DNA of 64,000 nt from Sinohyriopsis cumingii (taxonomy: Eukaryota > Mollusca > Bivalvia > Unionida > Unionidae), in assembly GCA_028554795.2 (NCBI GenBank), contig CM068825.1:93544451-93608450 (forward strand), read 5' to 3'. Below, piece by piece: positions 39,301-52,321 of this stretch (positions are counted from its first letter, which is position 1; each line of letters begins with the position of its first letter). The position numbers were made by a program, and so were the translations under genes. Under the pieces are notes generated by a model. That model made no database searches. It was not told the DNA's origin and saw only the letters and a list, made by a program, of their open reading frames with translations.

Positions 39301-42300
39301 TAGTCTATGTCAGCTGCATAAAGCTATGTTTTAGTAAAAGGCTCTACACAACAGCCTTGATAATAACAAAAAATGCAGCTTACATGGCTGAGTGTTTATA
39401 ATTATAATAAGTGAATTTACATCTGGAACTTTGATTACTCTAGTTCCAGTTACATGAAATGGAGAGAGGGAGATTGCATGCACTTTGTTTGCAAATCATA
39501 CTCACCCCACAAAAATCAAAGTTACAAAGGCAAACTTTTATTCTTACTAAACACATGATGAAGCACAAAAAATGTTTTGTGTTTATAATAAGCTGTCTCG
39601 GAATATCATGATAGACTAAATTGATGGATATGAAAGAGAGTCATGTTACTGTCCCTCATGTAACAAACTGCGGAAATATTAAAAATATTTCAATATTCAA
39701 TAGCACAAATCAAATACCTGTCAAGATCAATCACCAACACCAAAGAGAGCCATTGCAGCCAATAACACAAAGCTAATTGGTTATTAAAGTACATGTGTAT
39801 GATCTCTTTCGTAAAACACTGTCCATACTGTGGCACCGTAAATTACTTTCTGACGATTATGATGTTAACACAGTGATTCAAGAATGATAAAATTAAACTT
39901 ATAGACCCCTGTCAGTTTTGGATAGTGTCATTTCATATGTGAATGAAATAAATGACCAGCTGTGTCAACATTTGATGTCATCAGAGTGCAAAGATGCTGA
40001 CTAAACTGGAAAATTCTTTGTTACTACTGGAGAATGGCACACCTGCCTTCTCAGATTCTATCTGGATCACTTGGAGATGTGGCATTCTTTTTATCATTGC
40101 ATTCTTAATTGTGGCACATCTTCATATCTTAACCTTTCGAATCCCTAAGAAGTAATCATTTGTCTTGAGGTCTTGAAATTTTAAGTTGAGATTGCTATGT
40201 AATGTTGGTTTTTGACAGATTTTAAATATTTTTAGTAGGACATAAGATCTGTAAGAAGGGGCCCCAACTGGTCTAAAGCGCTATCCATTACGGATCACTG
40301 CCATCTCACCTCTGTCTGCGTGGGTTCAAGTCTTGGATTCGGCTAATGTGGGTATGTGAGAAAGCTTGCCAGTAGCTTCTCGTGGGTCACTGGGTTTTTC
40401 CAGGTTTTTTCCTCCAACATTAATACTGGCCGCCATGTATTGCCTATCATGTGCTGAAAAATGGCGTTAAACCCTACAACAACAACAATAACAAGATTTG
40501 TAAGATACTGAATAAACCCCAGTCAGGAATTGAATCCACATGGTAGTACAGTAGTCCCCCTCTGATAAGGCCACCCCTAGTGCATTAGGGAAGTGGCCTT
40601 ATAATGAGGGTGGCCTTTCTAGAGGGGGATGACAAATGCGAATAGTAAATACATATGAAGAAAGTCACAGGTACATTTAATTCTAAAACATTTAATATTT
40701 TCATTAAAAAATCACAGGCATGTTGTGAAATAAATGTAAAACAAACTGTATCATCATTTTCCAAAGAATGCTATGAATAACCATTGATATAGTTTTAAAA
40801 CTGTCTGTATAATTATGTTACAGATCACATCATCTGTCACTTTGTTGGTAACAGTCTAAAAAAAACAAACCAGTCTCGTCACAATTAAAAATATCCTTGC
40901 TGTCATATCCCCTGCATATATTGTTTAGTCTTTTGTTCCAGTGTTTGACAAGTTAATTATTAACATCAGCTGATTCTCCACTAAGGACAGAACACTTAAT
41001 ATTGTGTCGCACTTGAAATCTGTGCAACCATCCGTTACAATACAGCGTTCCGGGCTACTTGTGGTAAAGTCGTCATATCCCAATTCAACTGACAAAATTG
41101 TTGCCTTTTTCTTGTCTATCATATCAGGATACAAATGTCTCCTGGCTCAAACAATCTTCCTTTTTCCATCCATTTCACCTTCCCACTAATGCAGAATTAT
41201 TTCATTATCTTTCACGTAATTGTTTATCTGAGTCTTCCTGACATTAGTTTTCTGCAAGGATCCTCGACACCCCACCCCCCGTCAGTTGAATTACTTTCAC
41301 TTTCTCTTCTAAACTGAGAAGTTTTCTTTTCCTCGATGACATGTTGATCTTTTTGCAGTAAGTTATTAATGCTGCCAACTACAATACTGATAAAACAATT
41401 TTGTATGCATCTAAACAAATTGCCGTGTGTATTTAAAGGAAGTGGTCTTGTCACGTGATTCATTAGTCACAGTCTGGTACCCTATTGTTTTTATACATTT
41501 CTTTACACTAAGTGAGAGAAGCCAAAACGGCTTCGATATGTACCATTAACATCACGCAGATTTGACCTCGCGACCGTTAGGATTCGTAATTTTGACAATT
41601 ATTGTCAGTAGTAATAGCCACTAATTATCAAAGTGAACGAGCTCAACATCTAAGGGAAGCCATAAAGGCTATCAAACCATTTTCCTGCTGACTTGGGTAT
41701 TGTACATCGATACTGCCACTTCTCAGTTGTTACTACTGTTCAATAATTGTAATCTTAACAATTATCAGAGTGACTAAATTGGACATCTTATGATAACACA
41801 GCAGTAAGGCTAATTGGATTACATGTACTTACCGTTTTGTGTGGATTAAAATTTGAGTCTTTCTCGGTTTTTATGGAATAAATTTGGCTTCTCGTGAGGC
41901 ATAAATAATATAATATTAACCTTAGTGGTACATGTACTTTACTCAACACTTCTTTCAGTAACGAAAACCTGCCATCAGGAAACAGAAATCGGATTACTTA
42001 ACACACATTATGAATAAAATACAGGTTCTGGATACATATTCAAATAAAATGCGGCCACGTGTGAGGGGTAAATTTTATATTATTGCACTAATGTGCTGGT
42101 TGCGTTAGCCGGGTGGCCTTTCGCGAGGGGTACTTTTGAACACAAACTCGTCAGTGCCAATGGATTCTGGCCATAAGGAGCGGGTGGCTGCTGGTCGGGG
42201 GGGGCCGTTCAAGAGGGGAACTACTGTATTGCATTATGCAGAAATGCATAGTATTGTTTGCATTTATGTACAGACAGATAGAGGATATGTTAACCAAATT

Positions 42301-45300
42301 TTTTTCACACAAAATTAGTGTGATGACAATATTGTTTCTGTTTCTTAAAAGCTGGTACTAGGCATTTTTATTCAAAGAAGACATATGTGTTAGATTGTGT
42401 ATTATTTTGTTTTAATTTGGACTTTGTAGCCCACCATCTCTTCAGTGGTATCTACCCCAAAGGAAACTAGAACACGACAGACCTCCATTGAGGAACAGAA
42501 CAAAGATGTCAGTGGGAAGGCAAGGTTTGTACATTCATTGATTCACATGTATTATTATACTGTTATGCTTTTCATATCCTGTTGTTTATGGTGAACTTCC
42601 ACAGGTCTTTTAGTTGTCTGTTAACAATGCTTTGTTGCCTGCATAGTTTAGATATTGTTTATACCGCTTGATGTTTAAATTGTCCAGACATGATTTTTCT
42701 CCGTTTTAAAGCGGAATTCAGCTTTTCTTCTGACTTGAATCAGATTTTTCTTGATATAGTCCATTTTGTATATCATCTCTGATCCGTTTTTTTTTTTAAA
42801 ACAGTATGTCTGGTCCCATTCCACAATGACCCTTGTAAATTATTCATTCCATATATTAAAACATGGCAGCCCGAGTTGTTGAGAGAAACCATTACTTGAA
42901 AAGTTTAGATAAAGGTCTAAAAAACATGGGAATGGGCGGAGCAAAAAGTTGATGGAAATATAGTTGGTCAGTTTATAAGAAAACTGAATGCTAGAGGACT
43001 GGCATTTTGTGACCTCTGCAAGAAAGATCTGAATTACAGTAATTGAGGTTGGAAGAGTTTGAAACAGCACCTACAAAAGAAGCTGCATTAAGAAAAATTA
43101 TAAAAGTCATGTTGAACATTTTTGGTGAGTTTATTAGTTTTTCAAATGATTATTTTGGTTTATTTCATGATCATAAGTTGCACCAGGAGCAGTTTTTTGT
43201 GAGTGTAAAATACATTTTTGTGCATTGCCCCTCGAGACCCCATTTGGGGAGGACCCCAAAACTCCCGTTAAAATATTTTCAGCTTTTTAATGGAAGACCA
43301 AAATCGTGTCTGATTGTCCACAAAATCAGGATATTACTGTTGGGGATTCTCTTGGTTTTCCACTCTTTGCCTATTTAAAATCAGTTGTAGAACTTCACAT
43401 GGGCATTTAGTTACAAACAACTGGCGTAGTTTGGTCACAGAACTTTTAAAACACAGAATGTTCTTAAAATCTTTGCCATACATTTTACTGATGCCACCGC
43501 CATGGGTGCCTCCCTTTCCCGTGTGATCAGTATGAATTTTGAGCTACATTTGTTTTTTGGAAACAAGTTTTTCTGTGGGAATACGTACACTTTAGTTGTA
43601 GATCAACCAACTTTTGATGTTTGTACTTCCTGTATAATGAACCACAGTAAGCATGACAGCATGCTTGGATCAACTGTTCAGTGATCCATTCTCTTTAAAA
43701 TATTAATGGACTTTTGCAGGACATTATCATTTTCCATATTATCTTCAGTCTGGTGCTTGATATCTTGAATTTCAAAACTAACTTTAGGTATTAAAACTGG
43801 AACAGTGTTGTCATTAGTAAACTGAACATGGAAATACATGCAAGAATAAGCAAATCCCAGTCTCCATGAGAAGAGAAATTCTTGGCCAGGCTGCTGTATT
43901 AGTAGCAGTTTAAAAAACAAGCAAATCTCTATCACTGTGATTTTTTAAATTTATTTCTGTCAGATTCACAGCTGGCAGTTAAAATAATCTCTCTTGGAAA
44001 AATCAGTTACTAAAACTTTCAGTTGAAGTTATCTGCAAGCCTGTATAATGCCACAAGTACTCGAAAGTAAATCAGCCAACATGTGTAGGACCTAAGAGCT
44101 CCTATCTGCATTGACACTAATGTGTATATCTCCACTTCACTTGACTTAGTAGTAAAGTCAAAAGTGTCACTTGACTGTTTAGCTCAACATAGAGGCTGGC
44201 TTTTCAGCCAATGGTTTTAGTACCTTATATAATGAAGTTCAAGTGCTTTACTCATTATAACAAGTAAATGCCTTAATAAAAACAGCTCTAAGGACAGATG
44301 CATAATTACTGTGTGTTTGGTTGTGCAAGACACTGGATTATGTACGGCATTGAAACTAGCTAGATTTAGTATGAAGTATCAATATAAATGTCAGTACTCT
44401 ATCCATGCTTGGTCACAGCTTCTGAGGATTTGCCAAGAGGACATGAAGTTGATAAATAAAATGGTGTGGTTTGCTATGCCAGTCTTGTGTTGGGTGTATT
44501 ATGTTATGAAATTGTCAATTCATTAACATTAGCTTCTCTGGCAAATACATTCATTATGGTTGGAGAGATTTTCATAAAACTTTGCCCAAGTATATCTTTT
44601 GACTAGATTGTATTTTGGCACTCCTGCTGCATAAAGATCAGTTCTCTGCATGGGAAAATATAATTCTTTGACTTTTATCTTTATCTGATATAAAACATTG
44701 GAGCCACTGAAGATTTTTAATGAAACTTTTGCTGAAGTATGTGTTGCAAACCATAGTCATACCTCCTGTCTCAAGGTCATAGTGAGGAAATGGTAATTTT
44801 GTTACTTGTATTATTGTCCAGAGTATAACTTTTGAACCACTGAAGGTATTTCCATGAAACTTTGCCCAAGTATATCTCATGACTAGATGATGCATGCATC
44901 AGTACTATAGCCTTGCCTTCTGTCTCAAGGTCAAGGTCATGGCAAGTGAAAATTAAATTCCCTGTCTTGCGTCTTTATCTGAGGTATAACTTTTGAACCA
45001 CTTAAGCTGTGTTAAGCAACCTTTAGCCAACTGTATATAATATACAAGATGATGTGTCACTTACCAGGGCAAATATAATAGCAAGTTGGAAAATATAAAT
45101 CAGTAACCTCGGTCCATGTACAGGTATAACTTTTGAACCAGTAACAATGTTTTAATTAAACTTTAGCCTGTTATATTTTTACTTGACAGTGTCCTACATT
45201 TTAACAGTTATGCCTATTTTCCTCAAGGTCAAGGTCACATCAAGAGATAATGTAAATCAATATGTTGCCTTATCCAGGCTGTTACTTTTTAACCAAAGCA

Positions 45301-48300
45301 GATAGTTTGATGACAATTTACCTAGGTACATTACTTATCATTCAGCACATGCCACATACTGATTTTTAAATACGCACTGTATATAAATGTAACTAGATAA
45401 GACCAGGTCTCAAGTAAGATGCTGCCCATAGGCCGTAGATTGCACATGCCTGCCATACTGGCTTGGAAGGGGATGCAGAGTCTGTCACAGTTGGGAATCA
45501 AACCTGTTTGGTCTGTCTGGCACTCAACCACACATACCACTGGGCTAAATGGTCTTGACAAGCAAAGCAGCTTAGTAAGTGGCCTTGCGTACATTGCAGA
45601 ATATCTTAACTTCATGATTTCATCATAACATTTACAGAAACAACCTTCTGATTACACACAAAACAATTGCAGATACAGTTATTGCAGTCAGATCCAGATA
45701 TGGGCTCATCTGGATTAGAAATTTTTCTTGTGGCATTATATTGGTCAGAAAACAAGGCTAACTACACAGGGGGTAACTTTTGATTACAAGATACGGGTGT
45801 CATACTAAAAATGAATGATGAAAGACTATAAATAGTTAGGAAAAGAAACTCTTGCAACAGAACTCCCAATAATACACATTGTGATCATCTCTTTACAGTA
45901 ATTTTGGATATAAAGATACCAGAGACACTTCAGCAATAATTTTATAATAATACATTTTTAAAACGAATCACTTAATGTACATTATCCACTAACAGATATG
46001 GAAACAACAAAATAAGAGTTGATGATCAGCCTGCATAATATGCATCATAATGGTTTATATATTGTTGTACAGGTGACACTCAGTTTATGCCATAGATACA
46101 TTCCTGAAGTGATAAATCAAAAGTAATTTTCTCCCGTAGGATACATGTCAATTTAGTAAGTTCTTGGGCAAATTATTCCTCCTAGTTTCAAACAATGCAT
46201 ACATTGTGTACATTAGCTATGCTGAAGTCACAGCACATTGTGACAGGAATGTATAAAAATTAGCACTGGTGCAAATTGAATGTTATTTGATGATTATAAA
46301 TGGCGTTAAAATAAAGCACATAAATCGAATTGGCATAAAGCGAGCATTATAAGTGAAGTTTACAGTATCTGGCTTTCAAAAAAGCTGTTTTCTCTCTAAA
46401 GTAAATTAACCTCACAAACAAGTGTACAAGTTAAACGTCGATATTTTTGTCTGATTTGCTTTCAGAAATAAGAGAATGTTTGGAGTTCTGATAGGAACAC
46501 TACAGCGATTTAAAACAGAGGCAGTTGAAGCCAAGGAAAAGGTAAACTTGCATGTGATTATTTGCACATAGGAGACAAGAAGATAATAACTTGATATACT
46601 GAATATACTGTCAGCTGGGTACATTTATTCTCTATTCTCAGAAATAAGGAATACCTGAGGTAAATTTTTACATAAACATAATTTCTATCATCAAGCAAAG
46701 AGTCAAACATAAGTAGGCTGGCCTTGTCAGATTGTATTTAAATATAATCGTTTTTCCTGAGCTGAAATTTCAGGTAAAGCAAAAAGTTGATTAACACATA
46801 ATAAAATGCCATCAAATTCTAACAAGGAGGTGTTATTTCAAGTTCATAAGTACTTTGGTTTATTTTACTGATGCTTCTACTTGCCTTTTCTGCTGTATTA
46901 TAAAGTATTGTGTCCCACTTTTCATAGAAAAGAAAAGATGTTAACTAGAACCTGTCTGTCCAGCCTTCTGTCAGTCCATCTGCCCCAGGATCTTTTCTCC
47001 ACATTAACTCTCATGATTATTATTTGATTTCATTCAGAGTGCAGCTTAATGCTTATGAAACTTTAGCTGAGTTTGATTGTCACATTCTCCGTCATAGTAC
47101 AATTTTAGCTGTTGATTGTCAGGCCCATGCACTTTTGCTTCTGCACAACAATTCTCTCGATTATTATTGGAGTTCAGCCAGATTTGGTATTCAGTTTGAT
47201 ATTGATGAATCCTTGATTGGGTTCAATTGTTAGTGTTCTGCACTGTTTAGTGGACTTGAAGCCCCAGGTTGTTAGACCATCCCACTTTTGTCCCCACACA
47301 GTAACTCTCTTAATTATTATTACTTCATTTCAGTAAAATGTGACCTGCAACTCTTTATTGATGTTAAAATTTTAGCTTCCCAGATCACCATTCTGTGGAG
47401 TCAGCAACCCACATTTTGTCTGCAGCTTTATGCTGATGAGACTTTACCTCTTTACCTTGGTTCCATTGTCAGTGGTGTCTTCCTTTGCATTTAATCTATC
47501 ACCATTGTCACTTAGATCTTTGCTTTGCAAAACTACATTCCACAACTTCCAACAAAAAAGCAGGGGACATCAGATCCTGAAATTAATTTGTTCAGTTTTC
47601 ATGTTACTCATTTTAATGTTTTAAAGACTTTTTCCAGGCTATCCCAGTAAAAGATAACTTGGGACCCAGGGAATGCACTTTCAGTGTGGAGTAGTCTCCC
47701 CTAGATGCAACTCTAGATTTGTGTATAATTTTTTTTTTTTAAAGTGAACTTGGTGAATGAACTGGCACATATATTATAAAAATTGCCTTTCCTGGGTATA
47801 TTTATCTTGAAATGGGACAGCCCTCCACTCCTTTGCATTTTTTTGTGTGTGTCATTACTTTGTAGATTTTCAGCATATAATATTTTTCTTCTCTTGTAAC
47901 CTTTCTGATATGGCTAATTTCAGCAAGAATGTAAATATGTGTGTCTACCTCTGCTTGACTTTAAGCAAAATATATTCATAGAACTTTTGTTCCCAGGAGG
48001 AGCGTAGGAAAGAAATAGAGAAAAAGTTGGATGAGAAATTCAAACAAGAAAAAGAAGAAATCATACGAGAAAGAAGATTACTGTTCCAAGAAAGAAGGCA
48101 AAAGCAGTGGAAAATTCGTCTTCTTGAACAGAAAATGGAACTTGCACAAAATGTAAAGTTTTTTTTATCATCTTTTTAGGTACAGTTGGATTAATAGTTT
48201 ATTGCACAATTTCTTAATTTCTTCTGGTGATTTCCATACATTTTCTTCTGGTGATTTCCATACATTTCCTTCACTTGCCTAAGCTAAGGATGTGGGCAAA

Positions 48301-51300
48301 TCACTTCCACCACAGCCTGTGCCAGTAGAGTGAAAATAATATACTGATTGTTGATTCTTGTTTTGAAATTTATATTTCCTCACCAACTATTTCCTGGTAA
48401 ACTAACTTTTTCATGAACTTTTTAAATTAGGCCTAATTAATTTAATTGATCTTCATCAATACCAAAGATATGTTTAATAAATTATTTGTATGAATCAACT
48501 GTATTAACATTTATCGTAAAGGAGTTTTAAATCCCTCATCAGGTAAATTAGAATAAGGCTGAACAGTTAATACATTTCACATTGTTCATTATTATAATCA
48601 TAATTTTCGTGAAGGTCTTCAGATTCCTTCAAGTAGAATCCCTTTTAAAACCATTATTTTTCACTGTTTAAATGCATGAAAAGCGACTTTTTGAAAAAAT
48701 AATAGTGATAATGTTAGAGAACAAGCTCAGAGGCAGAAAGTATGAAATGGTCTTCTCTTGAATTCCTGGAAATTCTTTTTGGTCAGTACCTTTGAGGGAC
48801 TGTTGATATAAAAAATATACTTCTTTTTTTAAAGCATGAATCGTGGGAGCAAGAGACCAGGAAGCTGGCATGCTTCATCCGAACCAAAGCCAAACCTCAC
48901 ATTTTCTACTTTCCTACATCCATGAATCCTGAGCTCGTCTCCAAATTGAAGAGCACAGAGAAGATAATTGAAGGTGATTAGTGTCTGAATAAATTTGCTC
49001 ACACTGCTGAACTAACATTTTATTCGCCATTTTACAGTCCATTTGTCTGTTCAGTTTTAAAACAGAAACTTTTCCGTCCTCACACATAATTGGATGCAAT
49101 TGATAAGCAAGTCACCTATTAAACATATATGTGCCCTTTTTATTTTGTTTTTAGGTCCAGTTTTAAAGGAGTTATTGCCCTGTTTCCATCAGTTTTACGT
49201 GTCCAGTACAGCAGGTCCTTATAATCATATAGCTCAGGAACCATTCAACATATTTTTATATAATTTGATGTGCTTATTGTCTCAAAGACCTCACTGTTCT
49301 GTATGTAGATTTTGTGCCGTTGATTGCATTTTGGATAGAGTTATGGCTCTTGATAATTGACTAATTAACTGATGCAGTTTGTTACAGTTATTGGTCTAAG
49401 AGATTGCCTTTTATGACTTATGTCCTATCTGTGCCATTATTGACAGAGTTGTGACCCATATGGGTCAGCTTCATATCTATACATGGGATATCTCTTGTAA
49501 TTAACATAGCAAAGAAACCTAAAACACAGCAGAGCAAAGAAACAAAATATACCAACACAATTTAATACTAGCATTGTTGCAAAGATTCAGATCTGTCTTT
49601 ATTATGCGATTGTCTCATCTGCTCCATTTTGGACAGTGTTGGAGACCTTGTCAGTCAGCTTCATATGTATACATTGGATGTAGCCCTACATGTAAGACAT
49701 AGCACATGTTGATTTTGTTTAGGTGCTATGTCTTGTATAGCGTGTTCCAATGTCATTGACATGGGAATGAGTAATCAAAGTTTCAGGAACATCTCACACA
49801 CTTGGCAGCCTATATCGACACTCTTCCACTAATTTATGTGTAATTAATATACTTACTGAGCTGTCTTTATCCTGGTGGAATGAAAATATGATACTACCAA
49901 ATGGACACATTTTCACATTCCATTGACATACATTTGAATTTGTTGCAATGCGACAGTAGTTGAGGTGTGCCAAGTAAGTTCAGGTAGGTACATGTTAGGG
50001 ATAAGTTTCTTGAACTAAACGAACCGTTGCTTACATTTCCAATAGGCGTAATATATTTTTATTCATTTCATTAAAGAATAATATTTCGGCATTCCCGGCT
50101 TTCATTACCTTCCAGCCAGCTGAAATGTAGGCCAGTGAAACTTGAAAATAGGTCCATCTCTTTTGTGAGAATTTGAATTTATTAGAGAAAAGACATCAGA
50201 GTAAGTAAAGTCTGACTAAAACATTATGACTTTACTTTGTAGAAAAGCGTCGTTATTTTAGTTGTCAGTTGTTTGAAATATTCCTGAAAATTTGACTTTC
50301 GTAACAATGTTAGTCGACATTAAAACACGCTACACCGCCCCATTAGTTAGGCTGTAAGACCTTGACGCCCACAACATAAATATCAGCATCATGTCCTACA
50401 TGTAGGACTAACATTGGATGTTGCTTGTATTAATGAATCCTTCAAAAAGCTTGATTTTAACCATTGCATGTCATCATTTAGAGGATTCATAGTTGCTGCC
50501 AGCCCATTTTCTCCAAATTTGGTTTTCCAACGGAAGTTAATTTGTTCAATGACCTTCTGAGAAAATTGTAATAAATTGGGCCTTGTGTGGTGCACTGATT
50601 GCTTGTGGCTTTAGTTTTGAACTGGATAATTTTGGTGCATTGCACAGGGACTTATTTTGCTGTTCACTTGTCAAATGTTACAATATGATTTTTCAATCTC
50701 TTAGAGATACAAATCATTTGATATTGGCTCAGTATATCGAAGCTAAACAAAAAATACTTTAAAGCACATTTAAAAGCTGTGAGGTCTTAGCACCAGTGGA
50801 ACTATGACTCGTGCATAGAGGATTCTGATTGGTCAAGTTACACATGTATAATATTACACTGTATTAATGACTACACAGAGTAATATGTAGGGGTGGACAT
50901 GTATAATGTCCATTCATGGTTCTCAGGTTTCCACTTAGAATTAACATCTTCCTCTGGATTTATATGTACAACCAGCATTCAGGCTTTTTCACAACTAACC
51001 CCTGACTTACACTATATTTATATTCCCATGAGTGGTCAAGTAACTAGAAATGTTTGCTTTCACTGCCTTTAATTTTCATTGAAAATATGTAATGCAGTTA
51101 TCTTTAGTTCCATTAATTTTAGCCACTATTGAATCCTGACTTTTTGTTTCAAACAAATAATTTCATTAATTTTTAGTCTTCAGCAGATAAGTGTATGTGG
51201 GCTCTGTTTTTTACAACTTTAAATAAAAAGTTGTACTTAATTTGTTTCTTGAAAGTTTCCATGCAGATTATCATCTTTTTCTTCATGGATATATCTTTCT

Positions 51301-52217
51301 GTATTGCAGAAATGATAATGGAGCGTAGAAGAAAACTGGAGGAGGAGATAGAGGAATTGATGGTTGGGAGTCAGAAGGAGGGGGAAGGAGAGGAAGAGGA
51401 GGAGTACATGGAGGAGGAACAGGAGGAGGTGGAGGAGGAAGCAGATGAGGATCATGAAGAAGGAGAAATTATTGAGAGGAAGAGAGTAAAAATGGGAGGG
51501 GAAGAAAAAGAAAATATGAGAGAAAACAGTTCTAGGAGTAACAAAAGCAAGTCAGAATCTAGCAGTAAAGAAATTAGAAAGTCAAGTAGGGAGAGAGAAT
51601 CAAATATATCTAGTAGAGAGCATGACCAGAAGCACAACAAGCCTGATAAAGGTAAGAAAAGGTCCAGTAGGGAAAGAGAACACAGGAGATTAAGTAGGGA
51701 TAGGGAGGGGAGACACTCTAGTAGGGGGAGGGAACGGAAATCTAGTCATAGCAGGGAAGGAGATAGAGATGGGGATAGGGAAAAAAGACGTTCTAGTGGG
51801 GATAAGGAGAAAAGACGTTCTAGTGGGGATATAGAGAGAAGGGAACGTAGAAGGTCCGGTCGAGATGAGACGAAGGAGAATAAAAAGATGAGGTCCATAT
51901 CAGGTAAAGTTAGTAAGGATGAGGAAGACTATGATAAAGAGCATTTTGCATCTAAATCCAAAAAATTTAAAGCGGGGGGGGATAAATATGAGAAAAAGGA
52001 AAAGGTATGGGCACCTATGGAAGATGAGGAAGAAGAGGAAATGGATGCTGGAGGGGGAGGGGGCACAGAAAAGAAAGCTGGAGGGGAGGGTGTGGCTTCT
52101 GAAGAGGGTATAGTTCAGGAAAAAGAAAGTGAAAGGGCTGAGGAGAGGACATCAGTACCTGATAGCCAACAATTAGCCATGGGACTGGAACATGAAGAAA
52201 TGGATTATGAGAATTAA
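33373..52217 (+). CDS. PNN: Pinin (nuclear splicing / exon-junction-associated protein), 9 exons
   Basis: Exons: 33373-33494, 35180-35242, 35796-35864, 38651-38738, 42430-42524, 46466-46541, 47997-48152, 48835-48973, 51310-52217. All introns are GT-AG, phases agree, and the total is 1716 nt (571 aa plus TAA). Residues 1-41 contain SLKDVDENIKKLIGRDP, the pinin/SDK N-terminal signature. Residues 41-114 are Arg/Gly-rich. Residues 146-270 form the pinin core, with NKRMFGVLIGTLQRF, the coiled-coil KIRLLEQKMELAQ and FIRTKAKPHIFYFPTSM. The last exon encodes a Glu-rich acidic stretch (about residues 270-320), then an Arg/Ser-rich tail and a C-terminus ending in DYEN. Known pinin is a nuclear-speckle protein that binds RNPS1/SR-type partners and modulates alternative splicing. 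The ATG at 33373 aligns with the family N-terminus. The tail is shorter than in vertebrate pinin. The 114 nt before 51310 are open but lie before the AG acceptor, so I treat them as intron. Confidence 0.95.
34071..34410. mobile_element. 340-bp foldback MITE in PNN intron 1
   Basis: Almost the whole element is an inverted repeat with arms of about 150 bp. The left arm starts tcaactgtgtatccctatct and contains gccaaatcattttcccatgc. The right arm is its reverse complement with scattered mismatches. The loop around 34225-34255 is AT-rich. It has no coding capacity and would form a long hairpin in PNN pre-mRNA. Confidence 0.88.
34626..34896 (+). mobile_element. SINE family 1, full-length, in PNN intron 1
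   Basis: Element 34640-34882 begins ggggccccaagtggtctaaa (A-box-like tRNA head) and has the B-box-like gggttcgagtc. The shared body and an (ACA)n tail follow. Perfect 14-bp duplications AACCAAACAGAAAG flank it at 34626-34639 and 34883-34896. Confidence 0.92.
35605..35670 (+). mobile_element. SINE family 2, 3' fragment in PNN intron 2
   Basis: Only the 3' part is present: gtagtgatatgactcgaaaa, ttgttaaagctacattataa and a (CA)n tail, matching the end of the copies at 13490 and 57124. Confidence 0.75.
37295..37540 (-). other. Unexplained 81-codon open frame in PNN intron 3
   Basis: An ATG-started minus-strand frame rich in K, S, N and D begins MSCSSVQNRVKVKAENAVSC. I do not recognise it. It could be a remnant of a mobile-element ORF or chance. 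Confidence 0.15.
38030..38460 (+). repeat. Family E repeat units in PNN intron 3
   Basis: ggtcaaggtcattg-type blocks recur at about 120-130 bp (38045, 38185, 38315, 38400) with intervening gaaaaatg and gacttgcacttacg-like text. It shares the ggtcaaggtca block with 44560-45310. Confidence 0.55.
40244..40505 (+). mobile_element. SINE family 1, full-length, in PNN intron 4
   Basis: Element 40257-40492 has the same head, B-box-like gggttcaagtc, body and (CAA)n tail. The flanks AAGATCTGTAAGA and AAGATTTGTAAGA differ at one of 13 positions. Confidence 0.9.
40549..42226 (-). mobile_element. Internally deleted pogo/Tigger-like transposon in PNN intron 4
   Basis: The ends CAGTAGTCCCCCTCTGATAA and, inverted, CAGTAGTTCCCCTCTTGAAC are flanked by TA duplications (40547-40548, 42227-42228). 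On the minus strand from 41342 the CENP-B-like helix-turn-helix KRKLLSLEEKVKVI is followed, after a frameshift, by VRKTQINNYVKDNEIIL. A DDE-region motif NCDETGLFF lies at 40844-40926. Stops and frameshifts break the frame, and the rest of the catalytic domain is missing. Confidence 0.82.
42963..43091 (+). pseudogene. BED-type zinc finger remnant in PNN intron 5
   Basis: This frame encodes FIRKLNARGLAFCDLCKKDL, then one TGA (43044-43046), then GWKSLKQHLQKKLH. The C-x2-C followed by H-x5-H pattern fits a BED finger, as found at the N-terminus of hAT-type transposases and ZBED proteins. No transposase core follows. Confidence 0.5.
44560..45310 (+). repeat. Family E array, about 150-bp units, about five copies
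   Basis: Each unit carries gtataacttttgaaccact, a block like aaactttgcccaagtatatc, and ctcaaggtcaaggtcatggc. Units are diverged. The array is in PNN intron 5. Confidence 0.8.
45425..45557 (-). mobile_element. tRNA-like SINE head, minus strand, in PNN intron 5
   Basis: On the minus strand tttagcccagtggtatgtgt and a B-box-like ggtttgattcc have tRNA spacing. It does not match the other SINE families here. It is not a functional tRNA because the folded arms do not pair well. Confidence 0.45.
46960..47340 (+). repeat. Family F repeat, two to three diverged units
   Basis: taactctcatgattattatt with gatttcattcag near 47003 is echoed by taactctcttaattattatt with acttcatttcag near 47300. Gaps carry related gatgaatcc and gattgtca text. 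It lies in PNN intron 6. Confidence 0.55.
48974..51309. other. PNN intron 8, no recognised element
   Basis: Apart from weakly repeated blocks near 49090-49700 I see no element or exon. The sequence just before 51310 has an open frame by chance. Confidence 0.5.
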
Positions 52218-52315
52218 TTCGGTGCCATATGGGGCATGCTATTGACAATATATGTTTAAATTTAACATATTTTAGAGCCTGCTTCTGCAGAAAACATGTA
52301 TCCTTTTAAACCTTC

Positions 52316-52321
52316 AATAAA
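52316..52321 (+). terminator. Likely poly(A) signal of PNN
   Basis: The first canonical AATAAA after the PNN stop lies 99 nt downstream. A second AATAAA follows at 52372-52377. Either would give a short 3' UTR. Confidence 0.6.

Noticed and set aside
51195..51309. Upstream extension of the last PNN open frame as coding
   Set aside because: It lies before the AG acceptor that fits the phase of exon 8, and it encodes hydrophobic sequence foreign to pinin.
51237..51640. Leu-rich minus-strand frames opposite the PNN tail
   Set aside because: They mirror the Glu/Arg/Ser-rich coding strand and have no independent support.
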